Assembly (NCBI GenBank): GCA_036250195.1
Contig: JAVHZZ010000003.1
Span: forward strand, 331,375,694 to 331,439,693
DNA length: 64,000 bases
From: Mixophyes australis
Taxonomy: Eukaryota > Chordata > Amphibia > Anura > Limnodynastidae
Direction: 5' to 3'
Shown here: positions 1 through 10,604 of the stretch, one piece after another
Position numbering within the stretch: the first letter of the stretch is position 1
Layout of the letters: each line of letters starts with the position of its first letter
The notes under the pieces: model-generated
Databases searched by the model: none
What the model saw: the letters and a program-made list of their open reading frames with translations, nothing else
What the model was told of the DNA's origin: nothing
Position numbers and translations under genes: made by a program

Positions 1-63
1 TTGTGAGACGGGTACTTGATGAAGCCGCAGGCCAAGCTATAGTCTTTTATTATTTATACGCAC
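1..63 (-). other. PCSK2: PCSK2 intron 9, 5' end only
   Basis: The sequence left of the exon 9 donor (GTGCGT on the minus strand) has no coding similarity to PC2 and runs off the window. Nothing else is recognised here. Confidence 0.85.
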
Positions 64-279
64 CACACCAGCTTCCGGATTTCTCTTTCTACCGTTGCTG
101 AATGTTGAGGCTAATGTCGAGGAGCAACTTTCATCATACAATGCAGTCCTTCCATCATTAATAGCAGAGTTTATGGAGATTGTCCACATGCTTGATGCAT
201 ACCCATCACAGTTACAATCATCGTAACTTCCACCATCTCCAGAAGCCCAGACGTAGATACTTCCCTTACCTCCACGACC
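64..279 (-). CDS. PCSK2: PCSK2 exon 9 (oxyanion-hole Asp segment of catalytic domain)
   Basis: This 216-bp exon encodes 72 residues of the subtilisin-like catalytic domain of proprotein convertase 2, the secretory-granule protease that cleaves prohormones at paired basic residues. The translation starts GRGGKGSIYVWASGDGG and ends SNGRKRNPEAGV. The SGDGG motif carries Asp where furin and most convertases have Asn in the oxyanion hole. That Asp is specific to PC2, whose maturation depends on the chaperone 7B2 (family knowledge). Two cysteines lie in DDCNCDG. Seen in sequence: an acceptor (minus strand ttattacag) before 279, and a donor reading GTGCGT after 64, a less common GT site. Both borders are phase 0, so the exon joins exon 8 cleanly. 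The catalytic Ser exon is not in the window. Exon number is inferred from the human gene. Confidence 0.96.
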
Positions 280-356
280 CTGTAATAATCATGGAGGTGA
301 AATATGAGTATTCATATTGTAGCTAATCATAACTGCTTAATAATTGTATCTACAGA

Positions 357-657
357 ACAGCATTAAAGAACAGTGCAACTCTAAAAGACAGTGCAACATT
401 AAAGGACAGTGCAACACTAAACAACAGTACAGCATTAAAGGACAGTGCAACACTAAAGGGCAGTACAGCATTAAAAGACAGTGCAATACTAAAGGACAGT
501 ACAGCATTAAAGGACAGTGCAACACTAAAGTATAGAATAGCATTAAACAACAGTGCAACATTAAAGGACAGTGCAACACTAAAGGCCAGTACAGCATTAA
601 AGGACAGTACAGCATTAAAGTAAAGTACAGCATTAAAGGACACTGCCACATTAAAGG
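357..657. repeat. 18-bp minisatellite, about 17 copies
   Basis: Tandem array of an 18-bp unit close to gcaacattaaaggacagt. Two unit types, one starting gcaac and one starting acagc, partly alternate, giving a 36-bp higher-order pattern in places. Because 18 is a multiple of three and the unit lacks stops in several frames, both strands show long low-complexity open frames that should not be taken as genes. Confidence 0.95.
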
Positions 658-912
658 AGAATGATGATATGATTAAAAAATATGAGAGATATTTCAAAGT
701 ATCTGAATATACTGTAATTTTAAATGTTATGTAATAATATAGCATCCTTATTCATCCATATAAAGAGTCCACAAGCTCCACAATTAACAAGATAGATGCA
801 TAAAATTTGTTTCATACATTCACCATCACAAACTACCCACAATACTACAAAAATATCCTTATATTACATACAGCCCTGCTTTTAACAAAGAGGGATAAAA
901 ACAGCACAGATA

Positions 913-1001
913 GAGTGTTATATAGTAAGTAAGAGGGAGTGTTATATAGTAAGTAAGAGGGAGTGTTATATAGTAAGTAAGAGGGAGTGTTATATAGTAA
1001 G
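913..1001. repeat. 24-bp tandem repeat, nearly 4 copies
   Basis: Near-identical copies of the 24-bp unit agtgttatatagtaagtaag plus aggg follow one another; the first copy differs only at its edge and the last is truncated. The low divergence suggests recent expansion and likely length variation between individuals (inference). Confidence 0.93.
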
Positions 1002-2149
1002 GCTTGCAGCTAACCACTCCCATGTGGCAGGTACAAAAAATTAGGGAAGATAATGGCTTTTTTCATATCCTTCTAGACTTAAAGATATCAGTCTGCATCT
1101 ATCCGGAACTGAAAATTGTTATTATTTACACCTGTCATCTCAGGACTTTAGTATTTGTCATTTAAAATACAAGTGGGCCAAGAAACACAAAAAATATCCA
1201 CATTTGTTTCCATTACATCCTACATGATTAGCCCCTTTTTGCCCTAGCTCCTCTCAATATGCAGGGTTTCACCATGAAACATTATTTGATTCTATGTTTT
1301 TTTTCCAGATGGCAGATAGTGGGACCACCATGCCTTTTCAAATTAGGCACCGCAGCGGTATAATTGCCTCAGACTAAAAAATTGTGTGTTCTACAACCTG
1401 AATATTTTTCCACAACAGGGGATTAACATTTTATAGATGGTCCCTATGGCAACATTGGGGGAGGAGGTAGCTTGGTAATGCCACACCATACTCCAGACGA
1501 CCTTGCTCTGTTCTTGTGAGCATGTACTTAAGCAGAGAAGCCCCATTGGGACTCAGAATAGCATAGCGGAGGCCAAAGATGCAGATAGACAGGCATTGCT
1601 GGGCCCAATAGCCATTGCACACACTGCACACTGCCATTGCAGCTGCGGTATTTTTGACAGTGCTCTGCAGTCCCGCTCCTTACAGTCCCAGCTCTGGTAC
1701 AGAAATCTCTACACATAAGGATTCCATGCTACCAGCTGTACTAGAGCTTGCTCACATAGCTGGGCATAGAAAGCGATTACAGATGTAATCGCTAAATCAT
1801 CTCTAGACTAATGTGTTTGAAAATACCTTTGCAATATTAAAGTAATAACTCACAAATATGAAAAAAAGGTATTTGTCATTTATATTGACTCCACTCTGAT
1901 CAGCACTGTCTGTATATTCAATACTAAATATTTACATATAGCAGTGAGGCTTCACTGTTACATCATGGTTAACTTTACATAAATGTTTTTAGCTGAACAT
2001 CAATCATCAAGGAAGCCACAATGTTATGACACTACTGTCAGTATCTGCCTTCGCTTCTACTGCAGCATCGCTTCAGCAAGCTGCTTTGTCTTGGATGCTT
2101 CTGTCTCTTGGACTACTCTGGTCTTGATATTATTTGAATATACTCTGCA

Positions 2150-2600
2150 GTACCTATGAAACACCAAAGGTGCCTTTCCTTTTCTCTCACTAGCAGGGGT
2201 TAACCTGCTGCATCTGCTAATGATCTGCACCTGTTCTCTCCTTATTTATGCCTGTCTCCCTCAGTCCGCCATTGTTGGTCACTGATGTTGCTGTATCTGA
2301 TATTGTTGTTCTCATTTGTTACTCCTGTTACTTCTCCTGTTCCCTGGGACTACTACAAGCTGCTAGCCGACATCCTGGATTCTTTCCACTCAGTCTGTTT
2401 ACCTGCACCAGCTGTATTCTATGTTGCTACCTGCTTTCAGCCTCACCTAGAAATCCATTGTTCAGTGTCAGCAGTATTTGGTTTGTCCAATTTTCTGCAC
2501 TATCTGGATCATATTTGCTCAATAAATATTACATGCTTTCACCATACTCCTGGCTCCATAGCTGTCATTTCCAGCTACAGCATAGTAGTGTGACAGCTAC
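2150..2600 (+). mobile_element. Degraded LTR-like element, related to the one near 40.2 kb
   Basis: The stretch shares an ordered series of motifs with 40030-40415: gcagtacct near the left end, ggttaacct or gttaacctt, a TATA-like box followed by cctgtct, a 'cattgttgg/cattgctgg' block, cctggattc, a polyadenylation signal (AATAAA at 2521-2526) and a 'ggctcc-tagctgt ... gtgacag' end. The layout of TATA box, then AATAAA, then a short tail fits an LTR, probably Ty3/Gypsy-like. No TSD or exact ends were found. The open frames inside have no retrotransposon protein motifs. Confidence 0.5.
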
Positions 2601-2900
2601 TATACTTCTTCAGCTTCTTAGAGAAGAATAAGATGCCACACAATATATATAATTTTCAAAAAGTTTGTGCCATTATAGGTATGGAGGAACCCCACCCAAT
2701 GAAACAAAAAACACTTATTTTAACAAACTTCTGAATGGTGACAGAGTATGTAAAGTATATTAAAAATACAATATCAAATAGATTGCTGAAAAGGGAATAA
2801 CATAATATACAGTAAATATGCTTATACTTGAATTGTTTGTGAATGTGGCAGTCATCTTTTAAGAAAATAGCCATTCATTCTACAATTCAATTGCCCTTAC

Positions 2901-3076
2901 CTTGTTTACACCATCTGCCATGGCCTGTAAAGTCAGTTCTCTTGGTCCATCCACTGTTTTGCCATCATCAGTGGGTCCCCAACTGGCGCTATAAATGTCT
3001 ATGATCTGTGGCATGTGACTGATGGATGAAGCTTCAATTATATCTGTCATAAAGGGCTGATCCAACATGCGAATTC
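2901..3076 (-). CDS. PCSK2: PCSK2 exon 8 (catalytic domain between His and oxyanion Asp)
   Basis: This 176-bp exon encodes 58 whole residues plus two bases of a split Gly codon. Readable motifs are [36 protein letters not shown] and [10 protein letters not shown]. The SWGP and GKTVDGP segments form part of the substrate-binding cleft in kexin/furin-type proteases, which fixes the family. The match to vertebrate PC2 (from memory) is near complete; PTDDGK replaces the human PTDNGK and MPQI replaces MPQL. The acceptor reads gatag, with a modest pyrimidine tract. The donor is GTAAGG after AAC AAG. The start is in phase 1, completing the Gly begun in exon 7, and the end is in phase 0. An in-frame extension into the flanking introns exists but has no splice support. 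Confidence 0.97.
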
Positions 3077-4439
3077 CTATCATTCAAGAATGAATTAATC
3101 AAATTGTATAGATATCACTAAAAAATAGATATAAATGCAGTGTCCTTCATATCCAATCTCCAAGAACACCTAACAGGATATACAGGGGTGAGCTGGAAAG
3201 ACCAGCCTTTTGGCACAAAAAACACCCTCTTAACATTCTTCTAGCGCTTGTGCTATTACAACTATTAGGCTAGGTGGGGCAAGCATTTGTCTCTCTTCAT
3301 CTTGGATGGAACTCTCCTGGGTCCACAACATGTGAATGATAAAAAATAGTGAGCTTCTAGCATTCACAAATATATGGTATATGTAAAAGATTATCTGCTT
3401 TAATACATGTCTATTTGTGGGCAATTTCTGTGTATGTTATGTCCAAATTTCCCCTTATGATGACAACAATCAGTACTTATCCAGTTTTTACTCAATTTTA
3501 TAGAGGACTTGCATTCATATGTGCACTAGAGATGAGCAAAGTAATTCAGTCAATTGAAATGTGTCCAAATTCACTAGATGTGAACTAATGAGCAAATTCT
3601 TCCCAATTCATCAATAATGTTCAAAATAATTAATGTCCATTGGAGAATCTGACTAATCATAGTGCATACAATGTAAAGTACATTTATAGCCGTCATTCTT
3701 ACTGGATTCATTTTGTGAATGCTCTCTATGACTGTGACTATTTGAAACTAATTTAAAACCTGTACAGGGGCAGAACAGTGCCAGTACCGTACCCATAGCA
3801 AAATTTGGGATGGGGCCCAGCAATGCCATTCTCACTTTCTGGGCCTTGGCAGGGAGGGGATGCAGGGAAGAGTAGCAGCAGGGAGCTTACCTCCAGGCCC
3901 CCGTAGCCACTACGGCCCCTACGCCCCTTGTTATGCCCTGCTACTGTACACTTATGTGCTCACAGTATTCGCTACATTAACAGTGCTGTAGCATTAGCAC
4001 CTAATCTATCTTTTCTCAGGTAATTCAATCAGTGTATCTGTTCAATGGAACTCACTGACTGGTGCCACACATACTCTTTTCAGCACTTGTTATTAACACC
4101 TTTAGGTACATAGTTAATATACTGCAATACCAACCGGTTTAAAACTTTGCAATTTAACTTCACTCTGTTTTATGTGCAGTTTTACATGGTTTACAGACGG
4201 CACATCAAACAGCATGAAAACCTGCATTTTGGTGACCAAAATATGTATTCGTTCTTTGATATATAACTTTTAAACAGTAGGTGGAGCTATAACCTGGCAT
4301 AATTTCAGTTACACAAGTATGTTTGAATAGTGCATGAAATTGTATGACATTTTGATGTGAAAATTATTCTAAACTTTTGTTGCTTAATAAATAATACTTT
4401 AAATCAATCGAATAAAAGATTTAGCAAATTATACTGTAC
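3077..4439 (-). other. PCSK2: PCSK2 intron 7
   Basis: Intron of 1.36 kb between exons 7 and 8, the shortest in the window. It holds a possible hAT-like MITE at 3767-3945. Around 3528 there is a 'tagagatgagcaaa' sequence resembling the end of the tagagatg hAT family, without a clear partner. The rest is unassigned AT-rich sequence. Confidence 0.85.
3767..3945. mobile_element. Possible hAT-like MITE
   Basis: The left end caggggcagaac and the right end gttatgccctg are imperfect inverted repeats, enclosing a GC-rich segment with ggggcccag and ggccttgg motifs. The flanking 8-mers match only partly (aacctgta and ctactgta), so the insertion is old or misjudged. Confidence 0.4.
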
Positions 4440-4528
4440 CGGCTACTTTTGAGTTATAAGCAACACCCACGCCACAAATGTTATTGTTTGCAGCAGCAGA
4501 TACTTCTCCCGCACAGCGTGTCCCATGG
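4440..4528 (-). CDS. PCSK2: PCSK2 exon 7 (catalytic His segment)
   Basis: This 89-bp exon encodes the catalytic histidine block. The first base completes a Ser codon, then [16 protein letters not shown] and [13 protein letters not shown] follow. The HGTRCAGE motif is the signature of the active-site His in kexin/furin-type convertases (His208 in human PC2 numbering, from memory). The run [16 protein letters not shown] agrees with PC2 rather than furin or PC1/3. The acceptor is tattgtag. The donor reads GTACAG, a usable but weaker GT site. The exon enters in phase 2 and leaves in phase 1; its last base starts the Gly codon finished by exon 8. Intron 6 upstream of it is about 10 kb. Confidence 0.97.
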
Positions 4529-5554
4529 CTACAATACAAAACACATATTGTACAGTACTCCACATTAATGCGTTACTTCAAGCAGAACTCCACAATCATG
4601 GTTTAAATTTTATATAGCCTTAGCATTTCCTAATATTTAAGTTTCATAATGCAACCACTTAGCTTCCTTTGACTATTTTAAAGATCCTGGCAACTGCATT
4701 ACAATTACAATTTGAGTCAGGCCTTTCCAATCTGGTAAGGTTGGTGGAACGATGTGATCAGGTTGCCCAGACTTTGATTGGCTGGGCGAGAAAGTTACAT
4801 GGAGAAGCCACCAGGAGGCTAGACAGCTTTACAGGAAGAGGTGTGTTGGAAAACAATTTAATCTTAAGGCCTGCCAGCCTCTGATTAGCACACTCATTAT
4901 TGCACCATCAATGCACCCATTAAGCACATTTACCACTGGTACCACAAATCATGCTTTTACTAGTGTTTTTTAATACCAGTAATAGAGTGCAAATGGTAGG
5001 AGGATGGAACCTATTGGTACCAATGACCCCATAATGAGTTGCACTTACGTGTCCATTCTGGAGCATTTCAGCCATATGTAAATCTTTTGGTCTCTGCCTG
5101 TTCTATATATTTTTGTTCACTGCAAGTGAACACATTTTGGGGTCCATGGACCATCCCCCCCTGACAACCCCTCCCTACCACAAGTGCATGGCCAAGATGA
5201 CATGATTCATATCACCCAGCACTGCTCCGCACCTGTGATCAACCTCCTCTCTGAGATCTCCCATTGGGGGAAAACTATTCTGTTCTCATAACAAAATGTA
5301 TTTAAAAAGAGTGGTGTTAAAACATGATCCTATGTTATGAATTTTCAAGAAAATGTGTTTTGTGTATATTTTAACTGGTAGCAAATCACAATTTACCAAT
5401 GTTCCTTACATTTGTGTCTGTTTTCTATACTAACTTTGGACAATTTTTTGCAATCAAAAAGCTGGCTTTGAAAATTTTGCAATAAATTCTTTTTCCCTCT
5501 TTACATTGTGTTGTTTACAGTGAACTAACACAGATGTCTACATACTAACATTGC

Positions 5555-5686
5555 TCAAAGGTGAAAATCTGGACTAAAACCATAGCAACCAATCAAACAA
5601 GCTTTCATTGAATACACTGAACTGGATGAAAGGTAACTGCTGATTGGTTGCTACACTGTTGTTTTAGTGCAGATCTGCACCTTTGA
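5555..5686. mobile_element. Palindromic MITE, 'agcaaccaatca' type
   Basis: The left arm tcaaaggtgaaaatctgg then actaaaac and agcaaccaatca pairs with a right arm reading tgattggttgct, gttttagtgcagatctgcac and ctttga. Short non-autonomous DNA transposon of the broad class seen also at 7848, 13585, 44252 and 55471, but with different outer ends. Confidence 0.6.
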
Positions 5687-5869
5687 AAAAATGTTTGTAA
5701 ATAACCCTCATTCTACTCTGTTCCTTAAAATCCTCTAGTTGCAGCCCATTTCCTAGGTTTACGGATCTCAATGGTTTTCTTTATTAGTGTTGTTTTCAGG
5801 AAAGTAAGTGTGAAAATATTGTTTTTTTTTAATGTTCCATCTTTGAGTAAAGCTGTTTTTTGGTGGAAA

Positions 5870-6818
5870 CCAAACTTTATATCCATTCTCCCACCATTTC
5901 CTACCTTGACTACTGTAACCTTCTTCTATCTGGCACTACCCTGTCCCATCTATCTCTATTACAAATAATTTTAAATGCTGCAACAAGATCTTCCTCTCTT
6001 GCTGCCCACTACTCTACAAACCCCTACACTGGCTCCCCATGTCCTCCAAACTACTCACCCTTATCACCAACTTCATACATCTCAAATCTCCTCTTGAAAT
6101 ACTCTCCCTCTTGCCGTCTTAGATATATCTCTGACCTGCGCCTCATCTCTGGTAACCACCTCTACAAGACTTCTCACGTGCTACTTCCTACCACTCCCGA
6201 ACAGACTCTCCCATAGACTTTTTTTTTTTCTTTCCAAACATTTTTATTGTACAGTTACAGTAAATTACACTTGCACAAACATCACGCATCATGACAGTAA
6301 ACTGTACAATAAAGTTTTAAATTTTATAAAGAATATATAAAAACTATATTAAAAGCTATAAAGAAGGAGAGAGAAGAAAGGAAGAATTGAAGTAAGAAAG
6401 GGGGAGAAGGGGAAAGAATAATAGAGATGTAAGGAGGACAGTAAAGTTGGCTTCTCGATATACCTGAGGGTCATGTAATAGGCGGTTTCAGTCATTCAAA
6501 CAACTTTCGAGATGTGGTGGTGGGGGCTTCAAGTCTTTAAACACTCTCTGTAAACCCATCTCTTAATTAGAGCTTACCCTACTCCCATCTATACTACCCA
6601 AAGTTAGTGTACCCTTACAACTGTCCCAATCTCCACTCTGAGCCACATTAGCTCCTTTTGTTTCATGAGCAGGGCCCTCCCTACCCCTTGTTTTCCTGTG
6701 TGTTTTTATATGTAGGGCTACCTTGTGTATATCCCTGTTTATTCACGTCTCCACTTTTCCCCACTGCTTGTGCTGTGGAGCATTGTAGTGCCTTACAAAT
6801 CAACAATAATAATAATAA
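5870..6818 (+). mobile_element. L2-like LINE 3' fragment, split by an L1-like insertion
   Basis: The left part (to about 6215) encodes YLDYCNLLLSGT and LQIILNAATRSS, the end of a reverse transcriptase of the L2/CR1 clade, followed by a decayed pyrimidine-rich tail with 'ctacactggctcccc' and 'ggtaaccacctctacaagac'. The element resumes at about 6525 (cttcaagtctttaaacac) and ends in the (AAT)n tail at 6799-6818. Stops and gaps show it is dead. The break between 6216 and 6525 is filled by another retroelement. Confidence 0.75.
6216..6525 (-). mobile_element. L1-like 3' end inserted in the L2 fragment
   Basis: The insert begins with a T11 run at about 6219, then 'ctttccaaacatttttattg', and becomes purine-rich (gaaggagagagaagaaagg). 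This is how a minus-strand LINE-1-like 3' UTR with poly(A) reads on the plus strand. The fragment near 45.1 kb has the same layout. No clear TSD was found, and the right border is placed where L2 homology resumes. Confidence 0.55.
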
Positions 6819-7847
6819 AACTGCAACGATCACTCACAAATGGCAAATGTGGAAAACTGCAGTGCAAATGCTCTTTTGTGGATAGCAGGATTTTTGGGGG
6901 GGCTCCTTGCTGAGTACAGATTAGGCCATTAGTGTGCCTATATTTGCACCCACCTGCAAAAACGAGATTTTGCTTTGTGGGAGAGAATTATTTAAATGAA
7001 ATAAAGGCATGGATCCCTTACTTTGTCAAGAGGGCACAAAGCTTTTTTCTCCGCAAAATGACTCACTTTTCTCCTCTTTATATGTTTCTGTCCCCACACT
7101 GTCAATGAGATCTATTTTTCACCTTCAACTTTTGCATATAATGCATATTTAGGAACACTTTAACTAATGCTGTAAGAATTTAGTAACATGTAATATAGAC
7201 AGTCCCACTGTCCCCTCACTCTCATGATTGTCATAAATGTATCTACAACGCAAAGGTTTAAATTAAGGAGGTGGGTGATCCTAACGTGAAAGTAAGTTGG
7301 AATTGTACGTGGTTTTTTTTTTTGCTGACACCATGCACATTTCCAATGAAATAAAGGTAATCCACTGAATGTTCTTGTACAAGTTTATATAGAGATCGCC
7401 CTTATTTTGGTAATCCCACATACATAATGATATTTTACTCTAAATAATGCAAAATGTAAATAATTATCCTATAGTATTAAATAATATTTTTTATTTACTT
7501 AGTTTCATGAGCATTCAACATTGATAACATTTGCTGCAGTAAATAATACAATGCATTGACTCCAGCAAGTATTATTACAATCACACAAATGTTAACCTTT
7601 ACTTTATTACTTATATGTACATCCGTGGTTGAAGTAATTAACTACTTAATTAGTCACCTTTACATAGAAACTGCAATATCCCATGGCTCATTAATTTTGT
7701 TAATTTGTGATAATGGGAATAAACCTTTACACACAGCTGCAATAAATAGGATTTATATACATCTCAATACCTTGAAATCTTGGGCATTTGAAATACACAA
7801 TTCATTATTTACAGCATTGAGAGACATTTTCTGAAAATTTGTTTACT

Positions 7848-8026
7848 CAGGATTAGATTTATTAAAACATCTAAAAAAGAAGAGTGGAGGTGTTTCCCAT
7901 AGCAACCTATCATATTCTAGCTATCATTTATCTAGCACGTTCTAGAAAATGAGAGCTAGAATGTGATTGGTTGCTATGGGTAACACATCCACTTTTTCTT
8001 TTTTGAAACTTTAGTAAATGTGCCCC
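7848..8026. mobile_element. Palindromic MITE ('agcaaccaatcag' family)
   Basis: The left arm has gtggaggtgtttcccatagc then aacctat and ctagctatcattta; the right arm mirrors it with agctagaatgtgattggttg, ctatgggtaacac and actttttc. Ends read 'ttagatttattaaaa' and 'tttagtaaatgtgcccc'. Same family as 13585, 44252 and 55471, here more diverged. Confidence 0.75.
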
Positions 8027-8029
8027 TTA

Positions 8030-8329
8030 CAGAGGCGCACGCAGGACTGTTAGGGGGGGTTACCCCCCCACCGAAAAAAACAACAAAAAACCAGCGAGAG
8101 AGCCCGCGCATACGCAGCAGCACCGTTTCGGCAGCACTGTACTATACAGCAGCCGCGGCGCTGTCAAAGAAGCATCCGCAGCGGTGCTGTATACAATACA
8201 GCACCGCCGCGGATGCTTCTTTGACAGCACCGCGGCTGCTGTATAGTACAGTGCCGTATGTAGGAGCACTTTGTTAGCGGAGGGGAGGGGCTTCTGGAGA
8301 CCCAGAAACCCCACCTGCGTGCGCCACTG
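8030..8329. mobile_element. Palindromic non-autonomous DNA transposon, 300 bp, GC-rich
   Basis: The termini cagaggcgcacgcagg and cctgcgtgcgccactg are inverted repeats. Flanking copies of cctta (8025-8029 and 8330-8334) look like a 5-bp TSD. The core (about 8131-8254) is a long inverted repeat whose arms carry cagcactgtactatacagca and its complement, with centre near 8190. A second element with related ends (ggggcaaacgcagg) is at 58858. The open frames on both strands are mirror images of the palindrome. Confidence 0.75.
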
Positions 8330-9249
8330 CCTTACTGTACGTGTGACTGTCTCTGCGGGCAAGTACTAGTAAAAAAAACTAGTAAGTAGTAACTTTAAAG
8401 GGTGTGTCCTCCTTTGTGGGAGTTTGTTTTTAATAATTAAATGTAATAGACCAATAAGGCCCTCAGCCTAGTTTGAATTAATGAATGCTTAACTATACTC
8501 TTTAGTACTGAGAGTTTGCAACAAAATTTAAGCTAATAAAAAAGTCCACAAAAGCTGACATATCCATTAATACTGTCTTGCTATTGATATATTTTGTAAA
8601 CTGCTTTTGTTGTTATATATTTGAGTGTATCTTTTGGGATCAGGTTTACCTTTTGGTCTAGCTAGCTCAGTTGTATACTTAGCTGATACGAAAAATACTG
8701 TTAATTATTTTGCCATGGAAACAGTAATACTGGAACAAAAGATCATGTTCTAAAGTTGTAGGGTAGCGATTCAGCAGTAATACAATACAACAGTACTTTG
8801 AAAACATGATGACACAAGGGGTCACATACAACATACAAAATGTCTGGTACAGGGCAAAAGCTGATTTTGTGTCTTTGCATTGTAATTGTACTTACTTTGA
8901 TGCTGTATCCCTGCTTACACTGACATGACAATGGGTATTGATTGGGTATTGATTGGGCTGTCTCTGATTCAACAGTCAATTACATGGAAAGGGCAGTGCA
9001 CCTGATAAACTGACAGCTCAGCATAAATGTGTGATTTATGCACTTGTGGTGGATGTGTCTCATGTAAATATAACCTAAAAGCTATTCCTTATCGGTGCAT
9101 ATGGTCACAAAGCATACAGCTAATGGAATCTTCTTTTGCCTGTCTTGGAGGTGTCAGTAAGTAGGTTCCATGTTGTCACCCTATGTCTTGAGCATAAAAG
9201 GAGATGTGTGAAGTACATATTAAACTAACATTCTTTGAGGAGGAGAGGG

Positions 9250-9380
9250 ACAAATGGGCCATAGGTTAATCAGACACATGCAAATTCAATTGTGCTGTAA
9301 CCTATAGCAGCTAATCAGATAATTGCTGATTGGTTGCTATTGGTAACTGCATGTTTACAGTTGTTGGGAAATAACCCGTG
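9250..9380. mobile_element. Possible palindromic MITE
   Basis: The arms acatgca ... cagctaatcag and ctgattggttgctattg ... tgcatgt form an imperfect inverted repeat, with an aataaccc end like that of the element at 5555 (aataaccct just beyond it). Weakly supported. Confidence 0.35.
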
Positions 9381-10453
9381 ATTGTGAAGACCACATTGGA
9401 CATTACTACTATATATGAGTCACACTGCAGGGAAGTGATGGGTGCTGAAAATAATAGATCTAATTGGCTGAATTTAGTAGGGCATGGTAAGAGTATGATT
9501 GGGAATGTAGCTATGAGATCAATTCCACAGGAGGTGGTCAGGTGAGCCCTGTCAGACCCAAAAGTTTTGTTGTATGGAGCCAGTCAATCAGAGTCAAAGT
9601 TAAGTCAGACAAGCCAAGTTCAGTGCACAGTAAACAGGACTTGAGATTGCAGGCACCAGGGAGCAATAATCCGGCAGAGGCGTCAGTTACAGTGGCCTTT
9701 TAATATAAAAAGTGAATAAGGCTTCTATTCAATGCACGCAGGAGATTTGTGCACCAAGTGGGTGCTTCAGCCTTGCCAGTCACAACATTGGTCCCACATA
9801 CTATAGTTACAATGACCGCATCTTTTTACTTAAGCACTATTGTCCATATGGCTGCACATCTGGTCTCACACCCCATAGCAAATATTGCTGCATGTTTGGT
9901 CATGGGCCTGAGATCAAATGGCCATGTGTCTGGCCATGCTGCCTATATCTTAATGCCTAACCTAACCTGACAAAACAAACTGAGCATTATGCATACGTAA
10001 GAGAAGTTTCAGGAAGGAGGTGGCCAGCTATTCGAGCTAAGAACCGTGACAATATCATTATAAACTGCCATGCTTTAACAGGCAAAGTGAATTGTAGGCT
10101 ATTGACTATTCCATACATTTATGAAAGTAGAAACAACAAACACTGGAGTAAGGATTGGTGTTATATCGTAACTACATAATCATGATTCCACTTTTCACTT
10201 GTTTTTATTTAACAAAAGTTTCACTATGTTTGCGCCTGAATAGATATAGTGCTTTCAAATACACAGATGATGTGCTATTGTGCCTTGCATTGTAAATGAG
10301 CCTAAGACATGATAGAAACTACATGTTACTAACTTTCTTGTTCAACTAGCCGGAGTCTGCTATATGCAGACATTTTTTCCCAGGGCTCCTCTGGTTTTGT
10401 AATATAGAACTGGCTAATTAATTCTGTGTACCACTTTAATATGTGATCAGGAT

Positions 10454-10498
10454 GACTAATCACAAGCCACAATCTCTTGATTGTGGCTTGTGATTGGT
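10454..10498. repeat. Short near-perfect hairpin
   Basis: The arm aatcacaagccacaatc is followed after a few bases by gattgtggcttgtgatt, its exact complement. It could be a small MITE remnant, as the right side (gtgattggtcc) resembles frog palindromic elements. Confidence 0.7.
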
Positions 10499-10604
10499 CC
10501 TCCCCCACACCTGTCCACAGTGTCACTTAAACCCCCTGTTTCCAGACACAGCTGTGAAAGCAACTGGAAGAGCCACGGGAAATAGCTGCATGAAGCAGCG
10601 TGGG

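Larger units (their letters stand above)
280..2900 (-). other. PCSK2: PCSK2 intron 8
   Basis: Intron between exons 8 and 9. It holds an 18-bp minisatellite (357-657), a 24-bp tandem repeat (913-1001) and a degraded LTR-like element (about 2150-2600). The stretches 660-910 and 1000-1400 show nothing recognisable. From 1410 to 1740 the sequence is richer in GC, with short overlapping open frames that have no similarity I know and no splice support. Around 1770-1790 there is a small palindrome (agcgattacagatgtaatcgct region). 2610-2900 is featureless AT-rich sequence. Confidence 0.85.

Noticed and set aside
337..745. Open frames on both strands with repeated Leu/His or Phe/Asn patterns
   Set aside because: They lie in an 18-bp minisatellite whose period is a multiple of three, so several frames are open by construction. 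No splice sites or protein similarity.
2248..2631. Hydrophobic open frame resembling a membrane protein
   Set aside because: Same explanation: pyrimidine-rich LTR-like repeat, no conserved family, no splice support.
5860..6216. Open frame with reverse-transcriptase-like residues as a gene
   Set aside because: It is a truncated L2-like LINE relic without the upstream domains, cut by another insertion.
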